Below, one piece after another: positions 16,390-25,582 of a stretch of 64,000 nucleotides of DNA; the first letter of the stretch is position 1, and each line of letters begins with the position of its first letter. The DNA is taken from positions 40,714 through 104,713 of the forward strand of contig NZ_JAHSTV010000017.1 of the NCBI RefSeq assembly GCF_019145235.1, given 5' to 3'. The translations under genes and the position numbers were made by a program. Below the pieces are notes generated by a model. That model did not search any database. It worked only from the letters and a program-made list of their open reading frames with translations, and was not told the origin of the DNA. This stretch comes from Pseudomonas farris (GTDB lineage: Bacteria; Pseudomonadota; Gammaproteobacteria; Pseudomonadales; Pseudomonadaceae).

Positions 16390-17844
16390 CTAGTATTTCC
16401 AGAAAACCGGGATGAACAGCACCAGAACGGTGAGGATCTCCAGTCTTCCCAGCAGCATGCCGATGGTCAGCAGCCATTTGGCCGAATCGGGCAGTGTCGA
16501 GAAGTTACCTGCCGGGCCAATGATCGAACCAAGGCCAGGCCCCACGTTGCAGACGGCAGTGGCCGCGCCACTCAATGCCGTGGTCCAGTCCAGGCCGATG
16601 AGCGCCAAGCCCATGGCGATCGCCCCGATGGTGATGGTGAAAAAGAAAGAAAACGTCAGGAGCGAGCGGGCGATATCCTCGTCGATGGGGTGATTGTTGT
16701 ATTTTTTCCGGATGATGGCTCGAGGATGGATCAGTTGTTTCAGGCTGCCCATGAGCAGTGCGCCAGCCACTTGAAAACGGAAGATTTTAAGGCCGCCAGC
16801 GGTGGAGCCGGAGCAGCCGCCGACAAAGGTCAGATAAAAAAACAGCAACACGGAGAAACTGCCCCATAACGTGTAATCCCCCAGCGCCACGCCGGTCGTC
16901 GTGACCACCGACGTCACGTTGACAGCCACGATCCGAAACGCCTCCCACCATCCGAAATCGCTGTGCAAGCACAACCAGGTACCGAACAGCAGCCAGGTGA
17001 TGAGCAAAAAGCCAATGAACCCGCGTACCTGATGATCTTTGAACAAGGCCCGTTTATTCCCGCGCAACATGCTCACATACAGCGTAAAAGGCAGGCTACC
17101 CAGAATCATGACAACCACCGACACCCAATGAATGGCCGGTTGCGTCCAGTGCGCCAGGGAGGCATCGGAGGTGGAAAATCCTCCCGTGGAAATCAACGCC
17201 ATTGCATGATTGACGGCTTCGAACGGCGTCATCCCGGCTATCCACAGGGCCAGCGTGGAAACAGCGGTAAGCCCGATATACAGCCCAAGAATATATTTGG
17301 CGGCTACGTGGGAGCGTGGTGTGACCTTCTCTGACCAGTCGGATGATTCGGTCTGAAACAGCCGCATGCCCCCGACCCGCAATAGCGGCAGGATGGCCAC
17401 GGCCATGCCGATGAAACCGATCCCGCCCAGCCAATGCAGCATTGAACGCCAGATCAGCAATCCGGGAGAGGCGGTGTCCAGACCGGTCAGGATGGTCGAT
17501 CCGGTGGTGGTGATGCCGGACATCGTTTCAAAAAACGCGTCGGTGTAGCTGATGTGCTGGATCAGGACCATGGGCAATGCGGCGAACATGCAGACGACTA
17601 CCCAACTGGCAGTGGTCAGCATGTACATATCGCGGGGGCGCAACTGAGCGTCCTCAGGACGTCCCTTGTTGATCAACAGCAGCCCGGACACCGCCGTGAT
17701 CAGACTCGACCACAGAAAGGCCGACATATCATCGTTGCGTTCATAGATCACCAGCGTGAGCATTGGTATCGCCATGCTCACTGCCAGTGTGATCAAAAAA
17801 ATACCCAGGATGAAGCCGATAAGCCGCAGTACCGCAATGGACAT
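16390..17844 (-). CDS. trkH: TrkH/TrkG family potassium uptake protein
   Basis: 484 aa from MSIAVLRLIG; the longer frame to 17967 has no protein-like sequence. TrkH is the K+-translocating subunit of the Trk system and has four pore repeats, each with a filter Gly: TTTGSTIL (about residue 112), STGGFST (about 225), TTTGVALGD (about 320) and CNVGPGLG (about 435). All are present. The TrkA regulatory subunit is not in the window, so this is likely a stand-alone or additional TrkH. It lies between dctP and the right junction of the accessory block. Confidence 0.9.
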   Translation of the reverse strand: MSIAVLRLIGFILGIFLITLAVSMAIPMLTLVIYERNDDMSAFLWSSLITAVSGLLLINKGRPEDAQLRPRDMYMLTTASWVVVCMFAALPMVLIQHISYTDAFFETMSGITTTGSTILTGLDTASPGLLIWRSMLHWLGGIGFIGMAVAILPLLRVGGMRLFQTESSDWSEKVTPRSHVAAKYILGLYIGLTAVSTLALWIAGMTPFEAVNHAMALISTGGFSTSDASLAHWTQPAIHWVSVVVMILGSLPFTLYVSMLRGNKRALFKDHQVRGFIGFLLITWLLFGTWLCLHSDFGWWEAFRIVAVNVTSVVTTTGVALGDYTLWGSFSVLLFFYLTFVGGCSGSTAGGLKIFRFQVAGALLMGSLKQLIHPRAIIRKKYNNHPIDEDIARSLLTFSFFFTITIGAIAMGLALIGLDWTTALSGAATAVCNVGPGLGSIIGPAGNFSTLPDSAKWLLTIGMLLGRLEILTVLVLFIPVFWKY

Positions 17845-18020
17845 AAATAACGCCTGTCTTGTTAGCGCCGCGCAGTATCGACCGGCTTGTCGTTTTGTCT
17901 CGTAAAGTTTGTGTAACTTTTTTCCTTTGCCCCTGATTTTCTGTACGCCGGGGTAAAAGAGCGACACGGGCGGTCAGAATCGCCGGTATAGACTGAGAGC
18001 TATCACGACAGGAGAGACGC

Positions 18021-18095
18021 GTGAAATATAGAACAGTGTTGCTGCTCAGTCTTTTGCTTTTATGGGCTCATGCGCCGAAGAAGGCACGCCCATGA
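18021..18095 (+). pseudogene. Collapsed copy of the thioredoxin-fold gene (signal-peptide stub)
   Basis: A 24-codon frame reads MKYRTVLLLSLLLLWAH followed by APKKARP and TGA. Its first 17 residues match the signal peptide of the intact gene at 3927 (MKYWPVLLLSLLPLWAQ), and its last codons resemble that gene's C-terminal LEKALP; everything between is missing. AGGAGA lies 5 nt before the GTG start, and the TGA overlaps the permease start as ATGA, as in the intact copy. Similarity also continues for about 60 nt upstream (GGTATAGACTGA against GGTGTAGACTGA). The stub could still be translated and couple translation of the permease. Confidence 0.7.
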
Positions 18096-18781
18096 TTGGC
18101 GCCGAACTGTTGTCATCGCAAAGCCTCACAGTTGGCTGGCTGATTTACGTGCCGGTAGTGATCTGGGCTGTCTGTCGAACGCCTTGGGTTGAATTGTTCA
18201 GCGATAGCCGCCGTCAGCATCTGTTGTTCGGCACGGTGTTCGCACTGTTCATGCTCTGGCTGGTGCGACGAGACTTCGACACTGGCGTGTCCTATCACTT
18301 CATCGGCATGACGGCAGTGACGCTACTGCTGGATTGGCCGTTGGCGATTGTCGGCGGGTTGGTCGCGCAAGCGGGATTGGTGCTGCTCGGGCGGCAGGAC
18401 ATGGCGGCCATGGGGGTCAACGGCGCGTTGCTGATTCTACTGCCGGTGCTGGTCACCGAGTGCTGCGCAATCCTGGTCGAGCGCGCGCAGCCGCGTAATC
18501 CCTTTGTGTACATCTTCTGTTCCGGCTTTTTTGCCGCCGCGTTGTCGGCCCTGTTGTGTTTGATTCTGGCGCTCACATTGCTGTGGTACGACGAACGTTT
18601 CGCCATGCCCTATTGGCTGGAAGATTTTGTCGGTTATCTATGGCTGCTGATTTTTCCGGAAGCGTTTATCAACGGCATGGTGGTCAGCGCATTGGTGGTG
18701 TTCTGCCCCGAATGGCTGGAGACGTTCAATCGCACGCGCTACCTTTCGGCGCCCTGGAAAGACGACGATCCCAAATCTTGA
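18092..18781 (+). CDS. CbiM-like energy-coupling factor transporter permease
   Basis: 229 aa from MIGAELLSSQ; a frame opening at 18062 would overlap the stub. About six hydrophobic helices and the motif MGVNGALLILLPVLVTE resemble the CbiM family (PF01891), whose substrate-binding loop in nickel/cobalt ECF transporters starts at the extreme N-terminus with Met-His. That N-terminal MHI is not present here, and no cbiQ/cbiO partners adjoin it, so metal transport is doubtful. The gene sits where P. aeruginosa has PA4534 by my recollection of synteny. The vestigial start at 4391 is its lost left-hand counterpart. Confidence 0.65.
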   Translation: MIGAELLSSQSLTVGWLIYVPVVIWAVCRTPWVELFSDSRRQHLLFGTVFALFMLWLVRRDFDTGVSYHFIGMTAVTLLLDWPLAIVGGLVAQAGLVLLGRQDMAAMGVNGALLILLPVLVTECCAILVERAQPRNPFVYIFCSGFFAAALSALLCLILALTLLWYDERFAMPYWLEDFVGYLWLLIFPEAFINGMVVSALVVFCPEWLETFNRTRYLSAPWKDDDPKS

Positions 18782-18844
18782 TCCACATCAAATCCAAAAA
18801 ACGTTGCCGAATCCATGCTCTGGAAAACCTTCAGGAGCAATGGC

Positions 18845-19060
18845 ATGAGTGTGTATGAGTGGGCGAGGCAGGAGTTGCGTCAGAGTCTGGATGTGGCGCA
18901 AGAGGTGGGCTTCGATCCGGGGTTGAGCCTGCGCGCCTTGCTCAGTGCGGTGGTGCAGCAGAGCAAGGCGGTACGCAATATAGAAGACCTGGCCGATGAG
19001 TTGCGGTTTCTCGCCGAGAACCTCGACGAGGGCCAGGACTATGGCTTTATGCGGCCCTGA
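18845..19060 (+). CDS. Small conserved hypothetical protein (71 aa)
   Basis: Starts MSVYEWARQELRQSL with AGGAG 8 nt upstream. The product is acidic and alpha-helical (LRALLSAVVQQSKAV, EDLADELRFLAENLDEG), with no signal peptide, cysteine or known motif. It is convergent with yacG, 9 nt apart, and lies 63 nt downstream of the permease. Function is not recognised; the ribosome site and codon pattern support a real gene. Confidence 0.75.
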   Translation: MSVYEWARQELRQSLDVAQEVGFDPGLSLRALLSAVVQQSKAVRNIEDLADELRFLAENLDEGQDYGFMRP

Positions 19061-19069
19061 GGGGCGGGA

Positions 19070-19270
19070 TCAGTGACGCGGGTCGAAGTCTTCGCTGAAC
19101 ATTTCGTCTTCGGCATCCGGGCTCACCGGAATCTTGTGTTCTTCCGACGCCCAGGCGCCCAGGTCGATCAGTTTGCAACGGTCTGAACAGAACGGCCGGA
19201 ACTTGTTTTCGGGGCTCCATTCGACAGGGGCGCCACAGGTTGGGCAATCGACGGTTGGGGTTTGGCTCAT
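19070..19270 (-). CDS. yacG: DNA gyrase inhibitor YacG
   Basis: 66 aa. A zinc-binding protein that binds GyrB and blocks DNA binding by gyrase. The four zinc ligands are visible as CPTCGAP (residues 9-12) and FCSDRCKLIDLG (about 28-32), followed by the family's LGAWASEEHKIP segment. It is the last gene of pilD-coaE-yacG, with ATGA overlaps linking all three. Confidence 0.95.
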   Translation of the reverse strand: MSQTPTVDCPTCGAPVEWSPENKFRPFCSDRCKLIDLGAWASEEHKIPVSPDAEDEMFSEDFDPRH

Positions 19271-19890
19271 GACTGGCCTCCACGCAAAGTAAGGTAAAAG
19301 TGATGCAGGCGTTCGACCTCGCTGTGCAGCCAGGCGAGGTCGCGGTCGTTGACTACCACATCATCGGCATGGCTCACGCGGTCCTGTCGGCTGGACTGGG
19401 CCTTGAGGATCGCCTGGACCTGCTGTTCGCTGGTCTGGTCACGCTGCAGGGTGCGTTCGATCTGTAACTGTTCCGGGGCATCGATCACCAAAACCCGTTG
19501 GGTCATGGCGTACTGCCCGGACTCGATCAGCAGAGGCGAAACCAGAATCGCGTAAGGCGATTGTGCCTTGGCCAGATGGTGGGCGATCTCTTCGGCGATC
19601 AGCGGATGCAGCAGCGCTTCGAGCCAGCGGCGTTCATCCGGCACTTCGAAGATCAGCTTGCGCAGCGCCGCGCGATCCAGTTGGCCATCGGCTTGCAGCA
19701 CGCCGGGGCCAAAGTGCTCGGCGATCTTCGCCAGTGCCGGGCGACCGGGTTCGACTACCCAGCGAGCCGCATGATCGGCGTCCACCACGTGCACGCCCAA
19801 GTCGATGAAGTGCTGGGCGGCCGCGCTTTTGCCGCTGCCGATGCCGCCGGTCAGGCCGAGAATCCAGGGTTTTTCCACAGGGGTATTCAT
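19267..19890 (-). CDS. coaE: Dephospho-CoA kinase
   Basis: 207 aa from MNTPVEKPWI; the longer frame would overlap pilD heavily. It carries out the last step of coenzyme A synthesis, ATP-dependent phosphorylation of dephospho-CoA. The P-loop GLTGGIGSGKSAAA is at residues 12-25, followed by VVDADHAAR (the conserved catalytic Asp) and a P-Ll-E region (VSPLLIESG). It overlaps pilD and yacG by 4 nt each, an arrangement conserved in pseudomonads. Confidence 0.96.
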   Translation of the reverse strand: MNTPVEKPWILGLTGGIGSGKSAAAQHFIDLGVHVVDADHAARWVVEPGRPALAKIAEHFGPGVLQADGQLDRAALRKLIFEVPDERRWLEALLHPLIAEEIAHHLAKAQSPYAILVSPLLIESGQYAMTQRVLVIDAPEQLQIERTLQRDQTSEQQVQAILKAQSSRQDRVSHADDVVVNDRDLAWLHSEVERLHHFYLTLRGGQS

Positions 19891-20759
19891 TTCAAACCGA
19901 CAAACTGCCAATAGAAGCCGGTTATTTGACCACCCCAGAGCAAGGCAATCCAGCCGGCAATGGCCAGATAGGGGCCAAAGGGCAGCGGAGTCGAGGTTTT
20001 TGCGTCCCGCAGGCGCAGCAAAATCACCCCGATGATGGCGCCCAGCAGCGATGACAGCAGGATGGTCAGCGGCAGAATCTGCCAGCCGCCCCAGGCGCCG
20101 AGCATCGCCAAGAGCTTGAAGTCGCCGTAGCCGATGCCGTCCTTGCCGGTGATCAGCTTGAACAGCCAGAACACCGTCCACAACGCCATGTAGCCGGCCA
20201 CCGCGCCCCAGAGCGCGTCATGCAGTGACACGAAGAGCCCGAAGCTGTTGACGATCAACCCCAGCCATATCAACGGCAGCACTAGCACGTCCGGCAACAG
20301 CTGGTGTTCGGCGTCGATCAGGCTCATCGCCAACAGACCCCAGCTCAGGACGAGCACCATGCAGGCCTGCCAACCGAAACCGAAATGCCAGGCGACGAAC
20401 GCCGACAGCACGCCGCAGGCCAGTTCGGTGAGCGGGTAACGTTTGCTGATCGGCGTCGCACAGTTCGAGCATCGCCCACGTAAAAACAGATAACTGAGTA
20501 CGGGAATGTTTTCCCACGCTCGAATCCGATGGCCGCAGTCGGGGCACTCGGAGTGAGGCAGTATCAGGTTGTAAGCCGGGCCGGGGGCTTCGGGTGGCAA
20601 ATCCAGGACGTCATGGGCCTGCAGGCGCCATTCACGCTCAAGCATTTTCGGCAGGCGCCAGACCACCACGTTGAGAAAACTGCCGATCAGCAAACCGATC
20701 ACCAATGCGGTGATCGTGAAGGCCAGCGGGTTGAGACTCAGAAATTCGTTCAAGGACAT
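19887..20759 (-). CDS. pilD: Type IV prepilin peptidase / N-methyltransferase
   Basis: 290 aa from MSLNEFLSLN. An inner-membrane aspartic protease that cleaves and N-methylates type IV pilins and type II secretion pseudopilins. The cytoplasmic zinc domain has CPDCGHRI (about residues 72-75) and CSNCATPI (about 97-100). The two catalytic aspartates lie in LIDAEHQLLPD (about 149) and GYGDFKLL (about 213). Eight membrane segments are predicted. It is encoded 1 nt downstream of pilC and overlaps coaE. Confidence 0.96.
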   Translation of the reverse strand: MSLNEFLSLNPLAFTITALVIGLLIGSFLNVVVWRLPKMLEREWRLQAHDVLDLPPEAPGPAYNLILPHSECPDCGHRIRAWENIPVLSYLFLRGRCSNCATPISKRYPLTELACGVLSAFVAWHFGFGWQACMVLVLSWGLLAMSLIDAEHQLLPDVLVLPLIWLGLIVNSFGLFVSLHDALWGAVAGYMALWTVFWLFKLITGKDGIGYGDFKLLAMLGAWGGWQILPLTILLSSLLGAIIGVILLRLRDAKTSTPLPFGPYLAIAGWIALLWGGQITGFYWQFVGLK

Positions 20760-20760
20760 A

Positions 20761-21978
20761 TCAGATCGCTGAGCCAAGTTGGAAGATGGGCAGGTACATC
20801 GCAACCACCAGGCCGCCGACGATAACCCCCAGCACCACCATGATGAAAGGCTCCATCAGACTGGTCAGGTTATCGACCATGTTATCCACCTCGTCCTCAT
20901 AGAAGCTCGCGACCTTGTCGAGCATGTCGTCCAGTGCGCCGGACTCTTCGCCGATGGCCGTCATCTGGATCGCCATGTTCGGAAAGATGCCGGAGGTGCG
21001 CATGGCAAAATTCAGCTGCATGCCGGTTGAAACGTCCTGCTTGATGCGTAACACCGCTCGCTTGAACACGATGTTGCCGGTCGCGCCCGCCACTGAATCC
21101 AGGGCTTCGACCAGTGGCACCCCGGCGGCAAACGTGGTCGACAAGGTGCGGGCGTAACGGGCCACGGCAGACTTGTACATGAGCGCGCCCACCAACGGCA
21201 GTTTCAGCAGCCAGGTGTCCATCCGGTCCCGAAAGTCCGGGGACTTTTTAAAGGCATGGCGGACACCGAAGATAAGTGCGCCCAGCATGCCGAGCACCAT
21301 CCACCACCAGGCCTGCAGGAACTCCGACAAGCCGATGACCATCACGGTGAACGCCGGCAGCTCGGCGCCAAACCCCGAGAACACCGACTCGAATTGCGGC
21401 ACCACCTTGACCAGCAGAATCCCGGTCACAATGATCGCGACGAACACCACCGCCAGCGGGTAGGTCATGGCTTTCTTGATTTTGGCCTTGAGGCTTTCGC
21501 TCTTTTCCTTGTAGGTCGCCACCCGTTCCAGCAGGGTATCCAGAGCCCCGGCCTGTTCGCCGGCATCCACCAGGTTGCAGTACAGCTCATCGAAGTACTG
21601 GGGTTTTTTGCGCAGGGCTGCGGCGAAGCTGTTACCAGCCGCGACTTCCTGTTTCACCTCGTCCACCAGCTTGCGCATGTTCGGGTTATCGAAGCCTTCG
21701 CCGATAATGTCGAACGATTGCAGCAGCGGTACGCCGGCTTTCATCATGGTCGCCATCTGCCGGGTAAACAGGGCAATGTCCAGGGCCTTGATGCGTTTGC
21801 CGGCAGTGAAAATGGACGCGGTTTTTTTCCGCACCTTGCCCGGGTTGATCCCTTGCTTGCGTAACTGGGCCTTGATCAGCGCGGGATTCTGGCCGGTCAA
21901 TTCGCCGGTCATTTTTGTGCCTTTTTTGTCTGTGCCTTCCCAGGCATATATGCTGATTTTCGCTGCTTTGACCGCCAT
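20761..21978 (-). CDS. pilC: Type IV pilus inner-membrane platform protein PilC
   Basis: 405 aa with two GspF/PilC domains (PF00482), at about residues 70-193 and 273-396. Each begins with the typical TRQMATMMKAGVPLLQSF / ARTLSTTFAAGVPLVEAL repeat, and three membrane helices are visible (about 170-190, 215-245, 375-400). PilC links the cytoplasmic ATPases to pilin assembly. It starts 2 nt after the pilB stop. Confidence 0.97.
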   Translation of the reverse strand: MAVKAAKISIYAWEGTDKKGTKMTGELTGQNPALIKAQLRKQGINPGKVRKKTASIFTAGKRIKALDIALFTRQMATMMKAGVPLLQSFDIIGEGFDNPNMRKLVDEVKQEVAAGNSFAAALRKKPQYFDELYCNLVDAGEQAGALDTLLERVATYKEKSESLKAKIKKAMTYPLAVVFVAIIVTGILLVKVVPQFESVFSGFGAELPAFTVMVIGLSEFLQAWWWMVLGMLGALIFGVRHAFKKSPDFRDRMDTWLLKLPLVGALMYKSAVARYARTLSTTFAAGVPLVEALDSVAGATGNIVFKRAVLRIKQDVSTGMQLNFAMRTSGIFPNMAIQMTAIGEESGALDDMLDKVASFYEDEVDNMVDNLTSLMEPFIMVVLGVIVGGLVVAMYLPIFQLGSAI

Positions 21979-21980
21979 GT

Positions 21981-23681
<1,701 letters not shown>

Positions 23682-23754
23682 TGGGATACCGGACGCAGAC
23701 AGTTAATGACTTATAGCCTAGTCAAGCAGTGGAACCAAACCAGCCGGGGTGAGG

Positions 23755-23769
23755 TGACAAAAAGTGTCA
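23755..23769. promoter_or_regulatory. TGACA-N5-TGTCA palindrome upstream of pilA
   Basis: An inverted repeat about 90 nt upstream of the sigma-54 promoter of pilA. PilR, the activator of pilA, is described to recognise TGTC-type half-sites, so this is a candidate PilR enhancer; only the repeat and its position are observed. Confidence 0.4.
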
Positions 23770-23843
23770 GATAGTGCGGATCCGTGTAGTAGGAAAGGTC
23801 TTTGTCGCGATCTCGCGCCCCGCAGGCGGGGGCGCGCGCGGCT

Positions 23844-23858
23844 TGGCATGACCTGTGC
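23844..23858 (+). promoter_or_regulatory. Sigma-54 promoter of pilA
   Basis: TGGCATG-ACCT-GTGC matches the -24/-12 consensus TGGCACG-N4-TTGC with correct GG-GC spacing (10 nt). It predicts a start near 23870 and a short leader of about 38 nt. This agrees with RpoN/PilR control of pilA in P. aeruginosa. Confidence 0.75.
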
Positions 23859-23907
23859 TGCGCCTTGTTCAGATCATGAGATTTCGACTCATGCATGGAG
23901 CCTGTCT

Positions 23908-24330
23908 ATGAAAAATCAAAAAGGTTTTACTCTGATCGAGCTGCTGATCGTGGTGGCGATCATCGGGATTCTGGCGACGTTTGCGTTACCGCAGTATTCG
24001 AAGTACCAGGCGCGGGCGAAGGTCACCGCTGCTCTTGCAGAAATCTCGGCACTGAAGGTGCCTTTCGAAGACATCATCAACCAAGGTACTAACCCTACTC
24101 TTGATCTGATCGGCGGTACGGCGACCACGGGTAATTGCACAATTACGGCATCGGGTACCGCCTCTTCCGGTGCGGGCACTATCGGCTGCACGATCCTCAA
24201 CGCTCCTGGGCCGGTGCTCAGCAAAACCATCACGCTTACACGCACCCTTACCGGTGGCTGGACATGCGCCACCACAGCTGAACAGGAATACGCGCCTAAA
24301 GGCTGCACTGGCGCTGCCGCTGCCGGCTGA
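23908..24330 (+). CDS. pilA: Type IV major pilin PilA
   Basis: 140 aa prepilin. The type III signal sequence MKNQKG is cleaved before FTLIELLIVVAIIGILATFA, which contains the essential Glu5. This hydrophobic helix is followed by a small globular part. A C-terminal disulfide loop is bounded by Cys in GGWTCATTAE and PKGCTGA, and another Cys pair occurs mid-protein (GNCTI, IGCTI). The start at 23908 is fixed by the prepilin signal; the open frame extends upstream in non-coding sequence. It is transcribed divergently from pilBCD, whose products assemble and process it. Confidence 0.95.
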   Translation: MKNQKGFTLIELLIVVAIIGILATFALPQYSKYQARAKVTAALAEISALKVPFEDIINQGTNPTLDLIGGTATTGNCTITASGTASSGAGTIGCTILNAPGPVLSKTITLTRTLTGGWTCATTAEQEYAPKGCTGAAAAG

Positions 24331-24348
24331 TTTATTGTCATCCTGCCA

Positions 24349-24382
24349 ATGCCCCGCGTTTCACGACGCGGGGCATTTTTTT
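24349..24382 (+). terminator. Terminator of pilA
   Basis: The hairpin TGCCCCGCGT/ACGCGGGGCA with a short loop is followed by seven T residues, 18 nt after the pilA stop. Confidence 0.9.
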
Positions 24383-24485
24383 GCTAGTCTTTTGTGGGCC
24401 AATTCAATAATCAAGAAAACCCCCGACAATTCATGGCCTTAGGCCTGCGCTAAAACCCGCATGTTGCATGTAGATAATTTCGCAG

Positions 24486-24502
24486 TCATGCAATTTGCAT
24501 GA
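24486..24502. promoter_or_regulatory. 17-bp palindrome upstream of the BON gene
   Basis: TCATGCAA-T-TTGCATGA is a near-perfect dyad with 8-bp arms, 64 nt upstream of a sigma-54-type promoter. Related half-sites (CATGTTGCATG) occur about 25 nt further upstream. This is the position expected for an enhancer-binding protein; the protein is unknown. Confidence 0.45.
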
Positions 24503-24565
24503 TTTCGAAAATCGCCATTGTGTCTAACATATTGATTTAAAAGGTTTTATTTTTTATGTGGCTGT

Positions 24566-24580
24566 TGGCACAACGTTCGC
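24566..24580 (+). promoter_or_regulatory. Candidate sigma-54 promoter of the BON gene
   Basis: TGGCACA-ACGT-TCGC agrees with TGGCACG-N4-TTGC at -24 and at the GC of -12, with exact spacing. It predicts transcription from about 24592, 55 nt before the start codon. The remaining spacer 24383-24565 holds no gene. Confidence 0.65.
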
Positions 24581-24646
24581 ACTATCTCCTGTAACCCTGC
24601 TGACAAGACACGCAGCAGACTTTCCAGAAATACAGGAGTTACTCGT

Positions 24647-25003
24647 ATGAAGAAGTTCGCTATCGCTGCCGCTACTGCTACCGCGTTGACCCTGACCATG
24701 GCCAATGCCGCATTTGCACAGACCACCCAAGCGACTCAGGCACCTATGATGCTGGCCGCCGGTGAAGTTACTGAAGCGAAAGAGGATGTTTCCGATACCT
24801 GGATCACGACCAAAGTCAAAGCAGACCTGGTGACCGAAAAAGGCATCCCAGGCACCGACATTAAAGTCGAAACCAACAAAGGCGTTGTTTCCCTGTCTTC
24901 CATGACTGTTCTGACAGACGCTCAGAAAACAACCGCTGTGGCTATCGCCAAGAAAATCAAAGGGGTCAAAGATGTGTCCGCTGACGGCCTGAAATCCGAG
25001 TAA
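24647..25003 (+). CDS. Periplasmic BON-domain protein
   Basis: 118 aa. A signal peptide (MKKFAIAAATATALTLTMAN, cleavage near AFA-QT) is followed by one BON domain (about residues 48-115: DTWITTKVKADLVTEKGI, then GVVSLSSMTVLTDAQKTTAV). BON domains of the OsmY type bind phospholipid/membrane surfaces and are often produced under osmotic or stationary-phase stress. Strong AGGAG lies 9 nt before the ATG. A sigma-54-type promoter and palindrome upstream suggest control different from the RpoS control usual for OsmY. It is followed by a terminator and a REPIN. Confidence 0.88.
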   Translation: MKKFAIAAATATALTLTMANAAFAQTTQATQAPMMLAAGEVTEAKEDVSDTWITTKVKADLVTEKGIPGTDIKVETNKGVVSLSSMTVLTDAQKTTAVAIAKKIKGVKDVSADGLKSE

Positions 25004-25108
25004 GGCAAGGCTTCTCGCCTGGACCGGGAGAAGGTGCGGTAGACGGGCCGAGTCATACGTCTGCCGCGACTTGAGAGTTCATGCGAAGGCCACAAGGACG
25101 TGGCCATT

Positions 25109-25143
25109 ACAGGCCCCGGCATTCGTGTCGGGGCCTGTTCTAT
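25109..25143 (+). terminator. Terminator downstream of the BON gene
   Basis: ACAGGCCCCG / CGGGGCCTGT is a perfect 10-bp stem followed by TCTATT; a smaller stem GGCCAC/GTGGCC precedes it at 25088-25105. The T-run is interrupted, so efficiency is uncertain. Confidence 0.6.
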
Positions 25144-25163
25144 TGCGGGCTACGCAAAACAAC

Positions 25164-25253
25164 TGTGGGAGCGGGCTTGCTCGCGAATGCGGTGTATCAG
25201 TCAACATTGATGCCGACTGACACACCGCCTTCGCGAGCAAGCCCGCTCCCACA
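25164..25253. repeat. REPIN (canonical subtype)
   Basis: TGTGGGAGCGGGCTTGCTCG and its complement form an inverted pair 90 bp long overall. It lies between the convergent BON and DUF2845 genes. Confidence 0.93.
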
Positions 25254-25285
25254 TTGACTGGCACCCACATTGGTTTGTGGTGGAT

Positions 25286-25582
25286 TTAATTGCCGCGCTT
25301 GCTGGTGATTCGAACCAACCGGTTGCCTTCAAAGCGCAGGTACTGGTACATCCCGCTGTTGGGCCCGTAGGTCCATTCCTCGACCTGAAACTCTTCCCGC
25401 CGATTGGCGCTGCGCTTGTAGCCCAACACGTCGCGGGCAATGGGCTCTCCGCATTTTTGCAGCACTTCGCCGGACCTGTCCCCGACGCTGATCAATTGAC
25501 TGCCGCATCGCAAGGTATCGGCCGCCGCAGCCTGACCGACAGCCAACCCCAGGGCCAAATTCAGAAGCCAGCGAGCGCCCAT
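25286..25582 (-). CDS. DUF2845 secreted protein
   Basis: 98 aa from ATG at 25582; an in-frame GTG sits one codon earlier. A signal peptide ends near AAA-DTLRCGSQ. The mature protein has two cysteines (LRCGS and LQKCGEP) in the DUF2845 pattern, followed by VEEWTYGPNSGMYQYLRFEG, a short beta-rich segment. It probably folds as a small disulfide-bonded periplasmic domain. The start overlaps the DUF748 stop by 1 nt (TGATG), so the two are translationally coupled. Function is unknown. Confidence 0.85.
   Translation of the reverse strand: MGARWLLNLALGLAVGQAAAADTLRCGSQLISVGDRSGEVLQKCGEPIARDVLGYKRSANRREEFQVEEWTYGPNSGMYQYLRFEGNRLVRITSKRGN

Noticed and set aside
4400..18000. Integrase, transposase or attachment-site signature to classify the block as a genomic island or transposon
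   Set aside because: Every sizeable frame in the block is a transporter, kinase or regulator remnant. No tRNA or direct repeat with mobile-element structure adjoins it.
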